This document shows positions 1 through 7,093 of a stretch of 34,154 nt of DNA, in pieces. Numbering within the stretch: the first letter of the stretch is position 1; the number at the start of each line of letters is the position of its first letter. This stretch comes from Clostridia bacterium (GTDB lineage: Bacteria; Bacillota; Clostridia; Oscillospirales; CAG-272). The notes beneath the pieces are model-generated. The model was not told where the DNA came from, did not search any database, and saw only the letters and a list, made by a program, of their open reading frames with translations. The DNA lies in contig JAFTKJ010000014.1 in assembly GCA_017453305.1 (NCBI GenBank), positions 1 through 34,154 on the forward strand. The letters run 5' to 3'. The position numbers and the translations under genes are program-made.

Positions 1-8
1 ACAAAAAA

Positions 9-278
9 ATTGGCAGAGACCTTGTTTTCTCTGCCAATTGGTGTTATAATGGAGTTAGCGAAAAGCCTCCCTCCGAGAGGGAGGTGGCACGCGTAGCGTG
101 ACGGAAGGAGCCTGCGTGACTTTGAAGTTTTGACAAGCTTGGTTGTAACGCGCTCTCCCTCACCCGACTCCGTCGGGAGCTCCCTCCCGGAGGGAGCCTT
201 TGGACGCGTTCGTGCATCTTTAGGGGTATGGGCTTTGCCCGATGCCTTTTGTAATACAAAGGCGAAACTTGCGATAAA
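9..278 (+). repeat. R1, modular promoter-bearing dispersed repeat
   Basis: This fills the gene-free left end. It starts with an 11-bp hairpin (9-19 with 28-38) whose 3' arm lies inside the spacer of a TTGTTT-17-TATAAT promoter. A string of hairpins follows: CCTCCCTC/GAGGGAGG near 68-85, CACGC/GCGTG near 88-101, CCCGAC/GTCGGG near 162-177, and GCTCCCTC/GAGGGAGC near 179-198. It ends in a conserved tail, GGCGAAACTTGCGATAAAA. The same modules in the same order form R2 (14108-14356, minus strand); R3 (18985-19190) lacks the head hairpin. No credible protein is encoded. The element reads into the gene at 349. Confidence 0.8.
22..50 (+). promoter_or_regulatory. Promoter inside R1
   Basis: TTGTTT at 22-27 and TATAAT at 45-50 are separated by 17 bp. 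The spacer contains the 3' arm of the R1 head hairpin. R2 repeats the identical arrangement. It would drive a leader of about 290 nt into the gene at 349. Activity is inferred from consensus only. Confidence 0.55.
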
Positions 279-348
279 ACGGAACGACAAATTTTCATTT
301 AGCAAATAGTTGAATTAATCAAAAATTACAATATATGGAGGAATTAAA

Positions 349-774
349 ATGAATAAAATTCAAAAAAGAGATTTATTGGGATTTTTTGTTTTTTTGCTGA
401 TTTTAGTTGCTATTTTTTGTATATCTGTTTTTGTATATCCAATGTGTTTGACAAGTGAAGGCTATTCGGGTGAACATGTCGGCCCAAGCCTGAAAGAAAT
501 AATAAAATCCATGTTGTTATTTATTCCAATTATATTGTCTTTTGGGGCTGCAACATATCTCTATTATTTTGCTTTAAAATTCAAGAGATTTAATAAGTTG
601 GTTTTTCCGTGTATTGTTATTGATGCTACGGTTTTAGTATTGTTAGGTGGTATCGCATTATTTGGTGGGGCTTTTTTGTGGTTAATGTTTTTAATAATTC
701 CCGCTTCTTTTGTCTTGTTCATTTTAGGAATTATTTTTGGTTGGAAACTTGATAACAAATCCAAAAAGGCATAA
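349..774 (+). CDS. Hypothetical multi-pass membrane protein
   Basis: This is a 141-residue protein that I cannot assign to a family. It has about four hydrophobic segments, near residues 10-30, 50-72, 83-106 and 108-132, and a basic lysine-rich C-terminus, so an integral membrane location is likely. The start is supported by GGAGG seven bases upstream of the ATG. Codon use is strongly AT-rich compared with the serine genes nearby, resembling the small membrane-protein genes after 30598 and suggesting transfer. R1 lies immediately upstream in sense orientation and could supply its promoter. A terminator follows at 814. No function can be given. Confidence 0.75.
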   Translation: MNKIQKRDLLGFFVFLLILVAIFCISVFVYPMCLTSEGYSGEHVGPSLKEIIKSMLLFIPIILSFGAATYLYYFALKFKRFNKLVFPCIVIDATVLVLLGGIALFGGAFLWLMFLIIPASFVLFILGIIFGWKLDNKSKKA

Positions 775-813
775 AAAGTTCAACAGATTTCAGTTTATCG
801 AATATATAAAGAT

Positions 814-853
814 CCCCGACAGACGTTTTAAAAATCTGTCGGGGTTATTCTTT
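814..853 (+). terminator. Rho-independent terminator
   Basis: A 10-bp perfect stem, CCCCGACAGA (814-823) with TCTGTCGGGG (835-844), is followed by TTATTCTTT. It ends the transcript of the gene at 349. Confidence 0.85.
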
Positions 854-879
854 GCTTACTGCATTGCATTCTTATATCC

Positions 880-906
880 GTAGGGGAGAACACAGTTCGC
901 CCCTAC
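880..906. repeat. Short palindromic intergenic repeat
   Basis: GTAGGGG-A-GAAC-ACA-GTTC-G-CCCCTAC forms an almost perfect palindrome with one A/G mismatch pair. The motif resembles palindromes with a GGGGCGAACTGTGTTCGCCC-like core that I recall from intergenic regions of Clostridia. It lies between convergent genes. Its function is unknown. Confidence 0.55.
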
Positions 907-973
907 CGCGTGTTAGGTAAATATTTTGTGATTTCTCCGCTAATTTTGCACGCGCTTACGAGCCGCCTCTTTT

Positions 974-1888
974 TTATTTCGTTTCGTTCCATCCCTCACC
1001 GCGAATCTCGTGAGCACGCCAAACAGTAACGAATGCTGCCGGATCCGCCCGACGTACAATATCCATCAAGCGTGTGTACTGCTGCATACTGAAAGACACC
1101 GTCAGCATCTGCTTATGCTTTTTGGAATATCCGCCCGTTGCTTCAAAAATGGTCGTGCTTCGCTCCATCCGTTCGATGACGGCGCGGTTGATCTCTTCCC
1201 CTTTTTCGGTTACGATCTGTGCAACAAACGCAGCAGAACCACCCAAAAAGATCTTATCTATCACAATTGCAGAGATCATTGCAGAGACGATACCGAGCAA
1301 GGAGAGGATCAGATTCTGCGTCAAAAATACACCAAGCAAAATAATGAAGACGTCGATGAAAAAGATCGCCGTCGAGCTTTTGAGCCGCTTGAAGATCTTA
1401 CAAAGAACAAATGCGATGATATCGATGCCGCCGGTAGATCCGCCGCTGAGAAAGGTGACCGCACAGCCGACACCGATCAATGCACCGCCAACCGTTGCAG
1501 AAATGATAAGGGGAAGCTCAGTGTATTCACTTGCCTGCAAGCAAAACAATCCCCCCAAAACGCTTGGCTCGGTCAATTTTAAGAAAAGGGTGATGCCAAT
1601 GGGATAAACGATTGCGGAGATCAGCGTCTTTGCTGCAAAGCCCTTTCCAAACAGCAAAAAGCCGATCAAAAATAGCGACCACGTCAAAACGGCAATGATC
1701 ATATCCACCGTGATCCACTCGATGGGAATGAGCGCGTCGATCACAATTGCAAAGCCTGACATTCCGCCGGCGACCAGGTCAAATGGCAAAATAAAAACCG
1801 CCGTGCCAAATGCCAATATCAAAGTTCCTACGATTACCAGGAATACATTGCGGACTTGATTCCATGCTTCTTTTTTTTCGAATTTCAT
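974..1888 (-). CDS. YitT family membrane protein
   Basis: This 304-residue integral membrane protein is of the YitT type: a DUF161 membrane region repeated twice, then a soluble C-terminal DUF2179 domain. Hydrophobic segments lie near residues 14-36, 58-78, 84-102, 126-148 and 170-210. Glycine-rich family motifs are visible, VAGGMSG near 39-45 and SGGSTGGID near 147-155. The C-terminal 85 residues carry the soluble domain. GAGG sits just upstream of the ATG. Transport activity is often suggested for the family, but the substrate is unknown. It is transcribed divergently from serC. A second YitT protein lies at 21964-22839. Confidence 0.88.
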   Translation of the reverse strand: MKFEKKEAWNQVRNVFLVIVGTLILAFGTAVFILPFDLVAGGMSGFAIVIDALIPIEWITVDMIIAVLTWSLFLIGFLLFGKGFAAKTLISAIVYPIGITLFLKLTEPSVLGGLFCLQASEYTELPLIISATVGGALIGVGCAVTFLSGGSTGGIDIIAFVLCKIFKRLKSSTAIFFIDVFIILLGVFLTQNLILSLLGIVSAMISAIVIDKIFLGGSAAFVAQIVTEKGEEINRAVIERMERSTTIFEATGGYSKKHKQMLTVSFSMQQYTRLMDIVRRADPAAFVTVWRAHEIRGEGWNETK

Positions 1889-1921
1889 ACGTTCCTCGGA
1901 TGCAAAAAATGATTACATCTT

Positions 1922-1950
1922 ATTATAGCACATTTTTTTATAACTGTCAA
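1922..1950 (-). promoter_or_regulatory. Consensus promoter for the YitT gene
   Basis: On the minus strand TTGACA (1945-1950) and TATAAT (1922-1927) have a 17-bp spacer, a perfect housekeeping consensus, about 35 bases from the YitT start codon at 1888. Confidence 0.85.
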
Positions 1951-1996
1951 CTGACAAGCAAACGGAAAAAATATAACGCAAAATTACAGAAAGTAC

Positions 1997-2025
1997 TTGA
2001 CAATCCTTCTGAAATGTAATATAAT
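1997..2025 (+). promoter_or_regulatory. Consensus promoter for serC-serA
   Basis: TTGACA (1997-2002) and TATAAT (2020-2025) with a 17-bp spacer match the consensus exactly. A second TTGACA at 2028 has no well-spaced -10. Divergent from the YitT promoter with about 46 bp between their -35 boxes. No T-box or other riboswitch was recognised in the 70-nt leader. Confidence 0.85.
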
Positions 2026-2094
2026 TATTGACAAGTTACACTTTTGTATACACAAATACAAAAATGCAACAATCCATTTCCGGAGGAAAATACT

Positions 2095-3186
2095 ATGAAC
2101 AGAGTTTACAACTTTTCGGCAGGCCCGTCCATGCTTCCACTTCCCGTACTTGAAAAAGCAGCATCAGAATTGGTCTGTTACGGTCAGTCCGGAATGTCCG
2201 TCATGGAGATGTCTCACCGATCTCCGGACTACGAAGCAATCATTCAAGACGCTGAAGCAATGCTTCGTAAATTGATGAACATTCCCGACAACTACAAGGT
2301 GCTCTTCCTGCAGGGCGGCGCATCCACGCAGTTCTCTGCAGTACCCATGAACCTGATCAAGAGAACCGGCAAGGCAGACTATGCAGTCTCCGGTCAGTTC
2401 TCGGGCAAGGCATTCAAGGAAGCACAAAAGATGGGCTACGACGTTAAGTGCATTGCCACCACCAAGGACGATAACTTTGACCACGTCCCCACCATTACCC
2501 GTGATATGATCCGCCCCGACGCGGCATATCTCCACGTTTGCTTCAACAACACCATTTACGGCACCAAATACGGCTATATCCCGGATACGGGTGATATTCC
2601 GCTGGTTGCCGATATGTCCTCCTGCATTATCTCCGAGCCCGTGGACGTTTCCAAATTTGGCGTGATCTACGCAGGCGCGCAAAAGAACATGGCTCCCGCA
2701 GGCATGACGCTGGTCATCGTTCGTGAGGATCTCCTTGACTATGCCGAGGAGACCATGCCCACCATGCTGGAGTGGAAGACCATGGCAGAAAACGGATCTA
2801 TGTATAATACCCCTCCCTGCTACCCCATCTATATAGCAAAGCTTGTTTACGAGTGGATCCTTGGATTGGGCGGTTTGGAAAAGATGAAAGAACTGAACGA
2901 GAAAAAGGCAAACCTGCTTTACGATTACCTTGATTCTCAAAGCTACTATCTCGCGCCCGTCAAAAAGGACAGCCGCTCCATGATGAACGTCACCTTTGTA
3001 ACCGGAGACGCCGACTTGGATAAGAAGTTTGCAAGCGAAGCCGGTAAGGCAGGGCTCAAGAACCTCAAGGGTCACCGCTCGGTTGGCGGTATGCGCGCAT
3101 CCATTTACAACGCAATGCCCTACGAGGGTGTAGAGGCTCTGATCGCATTTATGAAGGATTTTGCGGCAAACAATCCCAAGGCTTAA
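2095..3186 (+). CDS. serC: Phosphoserine aminotransferase
   Basis: SerC transfers an amino group from glutamate to 3-phosphohydroxypyruvate, the second step of serine synthesis, using pyridoxal phosphate in the cytosol. The 363-residue protein opens with the hallmark NFSAGPSMLP. The PLP-binding lysine is in GAQKNMAPAG at about K197, and HRS and QGGAST phosphate-binding motifs are present. Length is normal for the family. I chose the ATG at 2095 because GGAGG lies eight bases upstream and the family N-terminus begins there; an upstream in-frame ATG at 2044 would add unrelated residues. serA follows 26 bases later, so the two form a serine operon. Confidence 0.97.
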   Translation: MNRVYNFSAGPSMLPLPVLEKAASELVCYGQSGMSVMEMSHRSPDYEAIIQDAEAMLRKLMNIPDNYKVLFLQGGASTQFSAVPMNLIKRTGKADYAVSGQFSGKAFKEAQKMGYDVKCIATTKDDNFDHVPTITRDMIRPDAAYLHVCFNNTIYGTKYGYIPDTGDIPLVADMSSCIISEPVDVSKFGVIYAGAQKNMAPAGMTLVIVREDLLDYAEETMPTMLEWKTMAENGSMYNTPPCYPIYIAKLVYEWILGLGGLEKMKELNEKKANLLYDYLDSQSYYLAPVKKDSRSMMNVTFVTGDADLDKKFASEAGKAGLKNLKGHRSVGGMRASIYNAMPYEGVEALIAFMKDFAANNPKA

Positions 3187-3212
3187 ATTCAAACAGAAAA
3201 GAGAGTACGGAT

Positions 3213-4361
3213 ATGAATATTCAACTGTTAAATAAGATCGCCGCCGTTGGTCTTGCTGAGCTTGGCGAGGGCTACAACGTAGGTGAAAACGTAGAAAATC
3301 CCGACGGTATTATGGTTCGCTCTGCCGTGATGCACGAGATGGAGTTTGGTTCCGAGCTCAAGGCAATTGCACGCGCAGGCGCAGGTGTCAACAACATTCC
3401 GATTGACCGCTGCTCCGAAAAGGGCATTGTAGTATTCAACACGCCCGGCGCAAATGCAAACGGCGTAAAGGAGCTTGCAGTTTGCGCACTCCTGCTTGCC
3501 GCACGCGATATCGTAGGTGGTATTGATTGGGCAAAGACCTTGACCGAGGACGTTGCCAAGCAGGTAGAAAAAGGCAAATCCAAGTTTGCAGGCACCGAGC
3601 TGATGGGAAAAACCCTTGGTGTAATCGGTCTTGGCGCGATTGGCGGTCTGATCGCAAACACCGCGATCCATCTTGGCATGAACGTCATTGGCTGCGACCC
3701 CTTCCTTTCGGTTGAGGGCGCTTGGAATCTGAACCACCGTGTCAACCGCGCGGCAACCTATGACGAGATCTTTGAAAAGGCTGATTATATCACCCTGCAC
3801 GTTCCCGCAACCAAGGACACCAAGAATATGATCTGCACCGAGAGCATTGCAAAAATGAAGAACGGTGTAAAGATCATCAACCTCTCCCGCGCAGATCTGG
3901 TCAACGCGGCAGAACTCAAGGCAGCGCTTGCCGAGGGCAAGGTTTCCAAGTACGTGACCGACTTCCCCACCGAGGAGGTCGTTGGTGTCCCCGGTGTGGT
4001 AGCAATCCCCCACCTGGGTGCTTCTACCGAGGAATCCGAGGACAACTGCGCCGTGATGGCTGCACGCGAGCTTGACGAGTACCTTAAGAACGGTAACATC
4101 AAAAACAGCGTTAACTACCCCAACGTAGATATGCCTCGCTCGGCAACGGCACGCATTTGCGTTCTGCACGCAAACGTTCCCGCAATCCTGACCAAGATCA
4201 CCGCAGTGGTGGCAGAGGAAGGGCTCAACATTGAGAACATGACCAACAAATCCAAGGGAGATAACGCTTACACGATTTTGGACGTTTCCTCCAAGCCTTC
4301 CAACAAGGTGGCATCTCATATTGCTTCCCTGGACGGCATCTATCGCGTGCGCGTCATTTAA
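3213..4361 (+). CDS. serA: D-3-phosphoglycerate dehydrogenase
   Basis: SerA oxidises 3-phosphoglycerate to 3-phosphohydroxypyruvate with NAD, the first committed step of serine synthesis and the supplier of the SerC substrate. The 382-residue protein has a catalytic domain, a Rossmann NAD-binding domain with GLGAIGG at 139-145, catalytic Arg near 226 (NLSRADLVN), catalytic His near 267 (IPHLGASTEES), and a C-terminal ACT domain from about 312 to 382, the usual place for serine feedback control. It is the short form without the intervening domain of long SerA proteins. The catalytic loop reads SRAD rather than the common ARGG. It is co-transcribed with serC. Confidence 0.96.
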   Translation: MNIQLLNKIAAVGLAELGEGYNVGENVENPDGIMVRSAVMHEMEFGSELKAIARAGAGVNNIPIDRCSEKGIVVFNTPGANANGVKELAVCALLLAARDIVGGIDWAKTLTEDVAKQVEKGKSKFAGTELMGKTLGVIGLGAIGGLIANTAIHLGMNVIGCDPFLSVEGAWNLNHRVNRAATYDEIFEKADYITLHVPATKDTKNMICTESIAKMKNGVKIINLSRADLVNAAELKAALAEGKVSKYVTDFPTEEVVGVPGVVAIPHLGASTEESEDNCAVMAARELDEYLKNGNIKNSVNYPNVDMPRSATARICVLHANVPAILTKITAVVAEEGLNIENMTNKSKGDNAYTILDVSSKPSNKVASHIASLDGIYRVRVI

Positions 4362-4385
4362 CGATCAAAAAAGGAGCTGAGTCAA

Positions 4386-4418
4386 ATGGGTGATGTCCTT
4401 ATCGGAGAAATAAAATAA
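4386..4418 (+). CDS. Ten-residue peptide or gene remnant
   Basis: An ATG with AAGGAG nine bases upstream opens a ten-codon frame, MGDVLIGEIK, then stops. It follows serA by 24 bases. The ribosome binding site is also part of the inverted repeat arm at 4371, so the frame may be fortuitous. Alternatively it is the truncated start of a former third gene of the serine operon. No function can be proposed. Confidence 0.2.
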   Translation: MGDVLIGEIK

Positions 4419-4474
4419 GGGTATGGGCATAGCCCTGTGCATTTGTTAAACAAATGCGAAACTTGCAATAAAAA
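4419..4474 (+). repeat. Isolated tail module of the R1-type repeat
   Basis: GGGTATGGGC, then a short stem, then GCGAAACTTGCAATAAAA parallels the end of R1 at 225-278 (GGGTATGGGC...GCGAAACTTGCGATAAAA). The upstream promoter and GAGGGAGG modules of R1 are absent, showing that modules can occur separately. Confidence 0.65.
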
Positions 4475-4477
4475 CAG

Positions 4478-4536
4478 GAGAGAGAGTAACGCGGTTACAA
4501 AATTCCGTGAAGCTCTCTCTCTTTTTCTGCTTTTTT
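4478..4536 (+). terminator. Terminator-like hairpin downstream of serA
   Basis: GAGAGAGAG (4478-4486) pairs with CTCTCTCTC (4513-4521), enclosing a small TAAC/GTTA hairpin. TTTTTCTGC and TTTTTT follow. It probably ends the serine operon. Confidence 0.7.
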
Positions 4537-4711
4537 AGTGATATTCTTTGCTTTCGCAAAGAGTGATATTATTGCTACCGCAATAGTGATATTGAAGCCT
4601 TGCGACTTCAGTGGTATTCTATTCGCCCTGAAACTCGCGAAGCGAATACCACTCGGCATATGCCGAATATAACTGCGTTAGCAATATCACTCGCCACAGG
4701 CGAATAGAACT
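4537..4711. repeat. Multi-hairpin repeat segment
   Basis: Short stem-loops are strung together between AGTGATATT-type linkers: CTTTGC/GCAAAG (4546-4561), ATTGC/GCAAT (4571-4584), TGAAG/CTTCA (4593-4610), ATTCGC/GCGAAT (about 4620-4647), CGGCATATGCCG (4654-4665), TCGCC/GGCGA (4691-4703). The linkers also pair: AGTGGTATTC with GAATACCACT, and AGTGATATT with AATATCACT near 4683-4691. The whole can fold into a branched, cloverleaf-like structure. Confidence 0.75.
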
Positions 4712-4759
4712 GGCGTGATACTCCGATATGAGTATCACGCCAATGACTCAGCTCCTTCT

Positions 4760-4951
4760 TTACATGCAGGCGTCATCCGACGCTGCCACCTTGCACAACA
4801 CGTTGCCAACGCGGCGCAAAATGGCGTTGGTACGGTGCATCGCACGCAAGGCGCGCATTTTTTTGCAGTTCCAAACGAAATATGCCGCCGTTCCAAGCAC
4901 CGCCGCTCCTCCAATGCTGCCCAGCATAATTCCGATCACCTTTTTATCCAT
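4760..4951 (-). CDS. Small single-pass membrane protein
   Basis: This 63-residue protein starts MDKKVIGIML, with a lysine-flanked hydrophobic segment (about residues 5-27) rich in Gly and Ala, then a basic helix with CKKMRALRAMHR and an end in ASDDACM. The topology suggests a single membrane anchor with a cytoplasmic basic tail. I chose the start at 4951 because AAGGAGG lies just upstream; a longer frame from 4981 lacks a binding site. It lies downstream of pgsA after a hairpin, and a TATAAT near 5013-5018 could start its own transcript. Family unknown. Confidence 0.6.
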   Translation of the reverse strand: MDKKVIGIMLGSIGGAAVLGTAAYFVWNCKKMRALRAMHRTNAILRRVGNVLCKVAASDDACM

Positions 4952-5012
4952 TCTTTTTTCCTCCTTGCAGAATTCTACCATTAGTATGGCAAGGAAGACG
5001 AAAAATATACAA

Positions 5013-5050
5013 ATTATAACGAACGTCGGCAGAGAAAAAACTCTGCCGAC
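5013..5050 (-). terminator. Hairpin terminator downstream of pgsA, with overlapping -10 box
   Basis: GTCGGCAGAG (5025-5034) pairs with CTCTGCCGAC (5041-5050), a 10-bp stem with a six-base A/T loop. On the minus strand TATAAT (5013-5018) follows the stem, giving the same hairpin-then-TATAAT layout as the heads of R1 and R2. It may end pgsA transcripts and start the small gene at 4951. Confidence 0.6.
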
Positions 5051-5100
5051 ATGTGCTTGTTTTTTTATAAAAGCCTTCCATGTTCAAAGGCGTTTTTGCA

Positions 5101-5712
5101 TTATTTCTCCGGATCCATATACTTCCAATAGGAGGCGATATAGTTGATGCCCGACCACAGAGTGAACACGAGCATGAGAACCGTAAGCGCTAAGGATGCG
5201 GGGAGATAAGCGGCAAATGCGGGCGGCGTGGGGAGCGCGGCGTAAACAGCACGCTCCAGAATGCAAACCACCACGCACGCGATCTGCGTGCAGGTCTTGA
5301 TCTTGCCCAGCATATTGGCGGCAATCACAATACCGCTGGATCCGGACACCACCAAGCGAATGGAGGTGACGGCAAGCTCACGGAAAATAACGATCATCAC
5401 CGCCCAAAAGAATACGGAAGAAAAGATACCGCTTACAGTTGCATCCCCCATGGTCTTGTAGAGAATGACAAGCAGTGCACCAATGACCATAAACTTATCC
5501 GCCAGTGGGTCTAAGAACTTTCCAAAATCGGTAACAAGATTATATTTGCGCGCGATCTTTCCGTCCAGCATGTCGGTAAAAGCCGCCAAGCCAAACAGCG
5601 CACAACCAACCAGGTTTGCCCACAGCGCGTCCGATACCATCATGACCACCACAAACACGGGCACCATCAAAAGGCGCAGGACGCTGAGCTTGTTCGGTAA
5701 ATTCATTTTCAT
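5101..5712 (-). CDS. pgsA: CDP-diacylglycerol-glycerol-3-phosphate 3-phosphatidyltransferase
   Basis: PgsA condenses CDP-diacylglycerol with glycerol 3-phosphate to phosphatidylglycerol phosphate in the membrane, the committed step to phosphatidylglycerol and cardiolipin. The 203-residue protein shows the full CDP-alcohol phosphatidyltransferase motif D-G-x2-A-R-x8-G-x3-D-x3-D, here from D50 to D72, and about five or six hydrophobic segments. I chose the start MKMNLPNKLS because GGGAGG sits six to seven bases upstream; the longer frame from 5727 would begin inside that site. It follows rimO by 16 bases, a common Firmicutes neighbourhood, so co-transcription is likely. Confidence 0.95.
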   Translation of the reverse strand: MKMNLPNKLSVLRLLMVPVFVVVMMVSDALWANLVGCALFGLAAFTDMLDGKIARKYNLVTDFGKFLDPLADKFMVIGALLVILYKTMGDATVSGIFSSVFFWAVMIVIFRELAVTSIRLVVSGSSGIVIAANMLGKIKTCTQIACVVVCILERAVYAALPTPPAFAAYLPASLALTVLMLVFTLWSGINYIASYWKYMDPEK

Positions 5713-5728
5713 AGCAAATCCTCCCAAA

Positions 5729-7072
5729 TTATCGCGTTACGATATTGCCGTAAAGATCGTAGTCTACCACGTCGCGCACCTTGACACGCACCAGAGAGCC
5801 GGGGGCGATCCGCTCGGCACTGCGGAAATATACCTTGCCGTCAATTTCGGGGGCGTCGGCAGAGCTTCTGCCAAAATGGACCTCTGCCACGGGATCGTAA
5901 TCCTCGCAAAGAACGTCAACGACCTTGCCGATTTTTTGCTTGTTCAGCTCCTCGTTGATCTCCATTTGCATGCGCATCAAAATATCCATGCGATCCTGCT
6001 TGACCTGTTCGTCGATCTGATCGGGGAAATCGTAAGCAGGGGTATCCTCCTCACGCGAGTAGGTAAACACACCCGCGTGGTCGAATTTTGCTTCCTTGAC
6101 AAATTCGCAAAGCTCCTCAAAGTCCTCCTCGGTTTCCCCGGGGAATCCGACGATAAAGGTGGTACGGATCACAATACCGGGGATCTCGCGGCGCAGCTTT
6201 GACACTACCTCGCGCACCGTAGCGCTATCGCCGTGGCGGTTCATTGCCGTAAGCATGTGGTCGCTGATGTGCTGCAGGGGGAGATCGATGTATTTGAGAA
6301 TGCGCGGATTGTCACGCATCTCGGCAATCAGCTCGTCGGTGATCTTGTCCGGATAGCAATACAGAAGACGGATCCACGGAATGCTAGTTGCCTCGGTAAT
6401 GCGGTGTAACAGCTCCGCAAGGGCATATTTGCCATACAGATCCAATCCGTAGCGTGTGATATCCTGCGCAACAATAGTCAATTCGCGCACACCGAGCGCC
6501 TCCAACTGCTGTGCCTCCTCGACCAGCTCCTCCATGGGGCGAGAGCGGAACTTGCCGCGAATGGACGGAATGGCACAGTAGGCGCAACGGTTGTCACAGC
6601 CCTCCGCAATTTTGAGGTATGCCGCATATTCGGGCGTGGTCAACACGCGCTCACCGCCCAAACGAACGGTGTTGCAGTCCTCGTGCGAGAAATACTTTTG
6701 CTTGGAGCCCTTTTTCTTTTTGACGGTGACAGCTTCGATCGCCTCGACGATGTTGTGAATACTTCCAACGCCAAGTACCGCGTCCACCTCGGGGAGCTCC
6801 TTGAAAATCTCCTCTCCGTACCGCTCCGCAAGACAGCCCGTGACGATGATCGCCTTGAGCTTGCGGTTCTTTTTGAGCCATGCAACGTCCAGAATATTGT
6901 CGATCGCCTCCTGCTTTGCGCTCTCGATAAACGCGCAGGTGTTGACGATGATGATGTCCGCTTCAATATCCTCGGGCGTAATTTCATAGCCCGCCTGCAA
7001 AACCTCGTGCAGCATGACCTCGGTGTCCAGCTGATTTTTGGGACAACCGAGAGATACAAATCCTACTTTCAT
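5729..7072 (-). CDS. rimO: Ribosomal protein S12 methylthiotransferase RimO
   Basis: RimO is a radical-SAM enzyme that adds a methylthio group to an aspartate of ribosomal protein S12. The 447-residue protein has the N-terminal UPF0004 domain with cluster cysteines C10 (SLGCPKN), C46 (NTCAF) and C80 (TGCLAERYG). The radical-SAM core follows with C159, C163 and C166 (CDNRCAYC), and a TRAM domain occupies roughly the last 65 residues. The start SLGCPKNQLDTE pattern separates it from MiaB. Length is typical. It lies between a PHP phosphoesterase gene (21-base gap) and pgsA (16-base gap). The binding site before its ATG is weak. Confidence 0.96.
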   Translation of the reverse strand: MKVGFVSLGCPKNQLDTEVMLHEVLQAGYEITPEDIEADIIIVNTCAFIESAKQEAIDNILDVAWLKKNRKLKAIIVTGCLAERYGEEIFKELPEVDAVLGVGSIHNIVEAIEAVTVKKKKGSKQKYFSHEDCNTVRLGGERVLTTPEYAAYLKIAEGCDNRCAYCAIPSIRGKFRSRPMEELVEEAQQLEALGVRELTIVAQDITRYGLDLYGKYALAELLHRITEATSIPWIRLLYCYPDKITDELIAEMRDNPRILKYIDLPLQHISDHMLTAMNRHGDSATVREVVSKLRREIPGIVIRTTFIVGFPGETEEDFEELCEFVKEAKFDHAGVFTYSREEDTPAYDFPDQIDEQVKQDRMDILMRMQMEINEELNKQKIGKVVDVLCEDYDPVAEVHFGRSSADAPEIDGKVYFRSAERIAPGSLVRVKVRDVVDYDLYGNIVTR

Positions 7073-7093
7073 TCTATTTTTACCTGTTTTCCT

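Larger units (their letters stand above)
4371..4757. repeat. Non-coding element bounded by imperfect inverted repeats
   Basis: Bases 4371-4407 and the reverse complement of 4721-4757 match at 29 of 37 positions, with the outer 14 (AAGGAGCTGAGTCA) identical. Between them lie a tail module shared with R1 (4419-4474), a terminator-like hairpin (4478-4536) and a dense multi-hairpin segment (4537-4711). It separates convergent genes, serA and the small gene at 4951. No target duplication and no transposase are seen. It covers the gene-free stretch here. Confidence 0.65.

Noticed and set aside
9-278. Small protein on the minus strand inside R1
   Set aside because: An 84-codon frame exists, but the sequence is a hairpin-rich repeat, no matching frame is conserved in R2 or R3, and no ribosome binding site is seen.
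2028-2052. Second promoter for serC at TTGACA 2028-2033
   Set aside because: The only -10-like sequence downstream, TATACA at 2047, leaves a spacer of 13 bases, too short; the promoter at 1997-2025 is perfect.
2164-4319. Long open frames on the minus strand across serC and serA
   Set aside because: They are mirror frames of two certain genes with strong codon bias, and the translated residues match no known domain.
4715-5147. Plus-strand frames of 89 and 139 codons downstream of serA
   Set aside because: They run through the hairpin element, the small minus-strand gene and a terminator, without ribosome binding sites or recognisable motifs.
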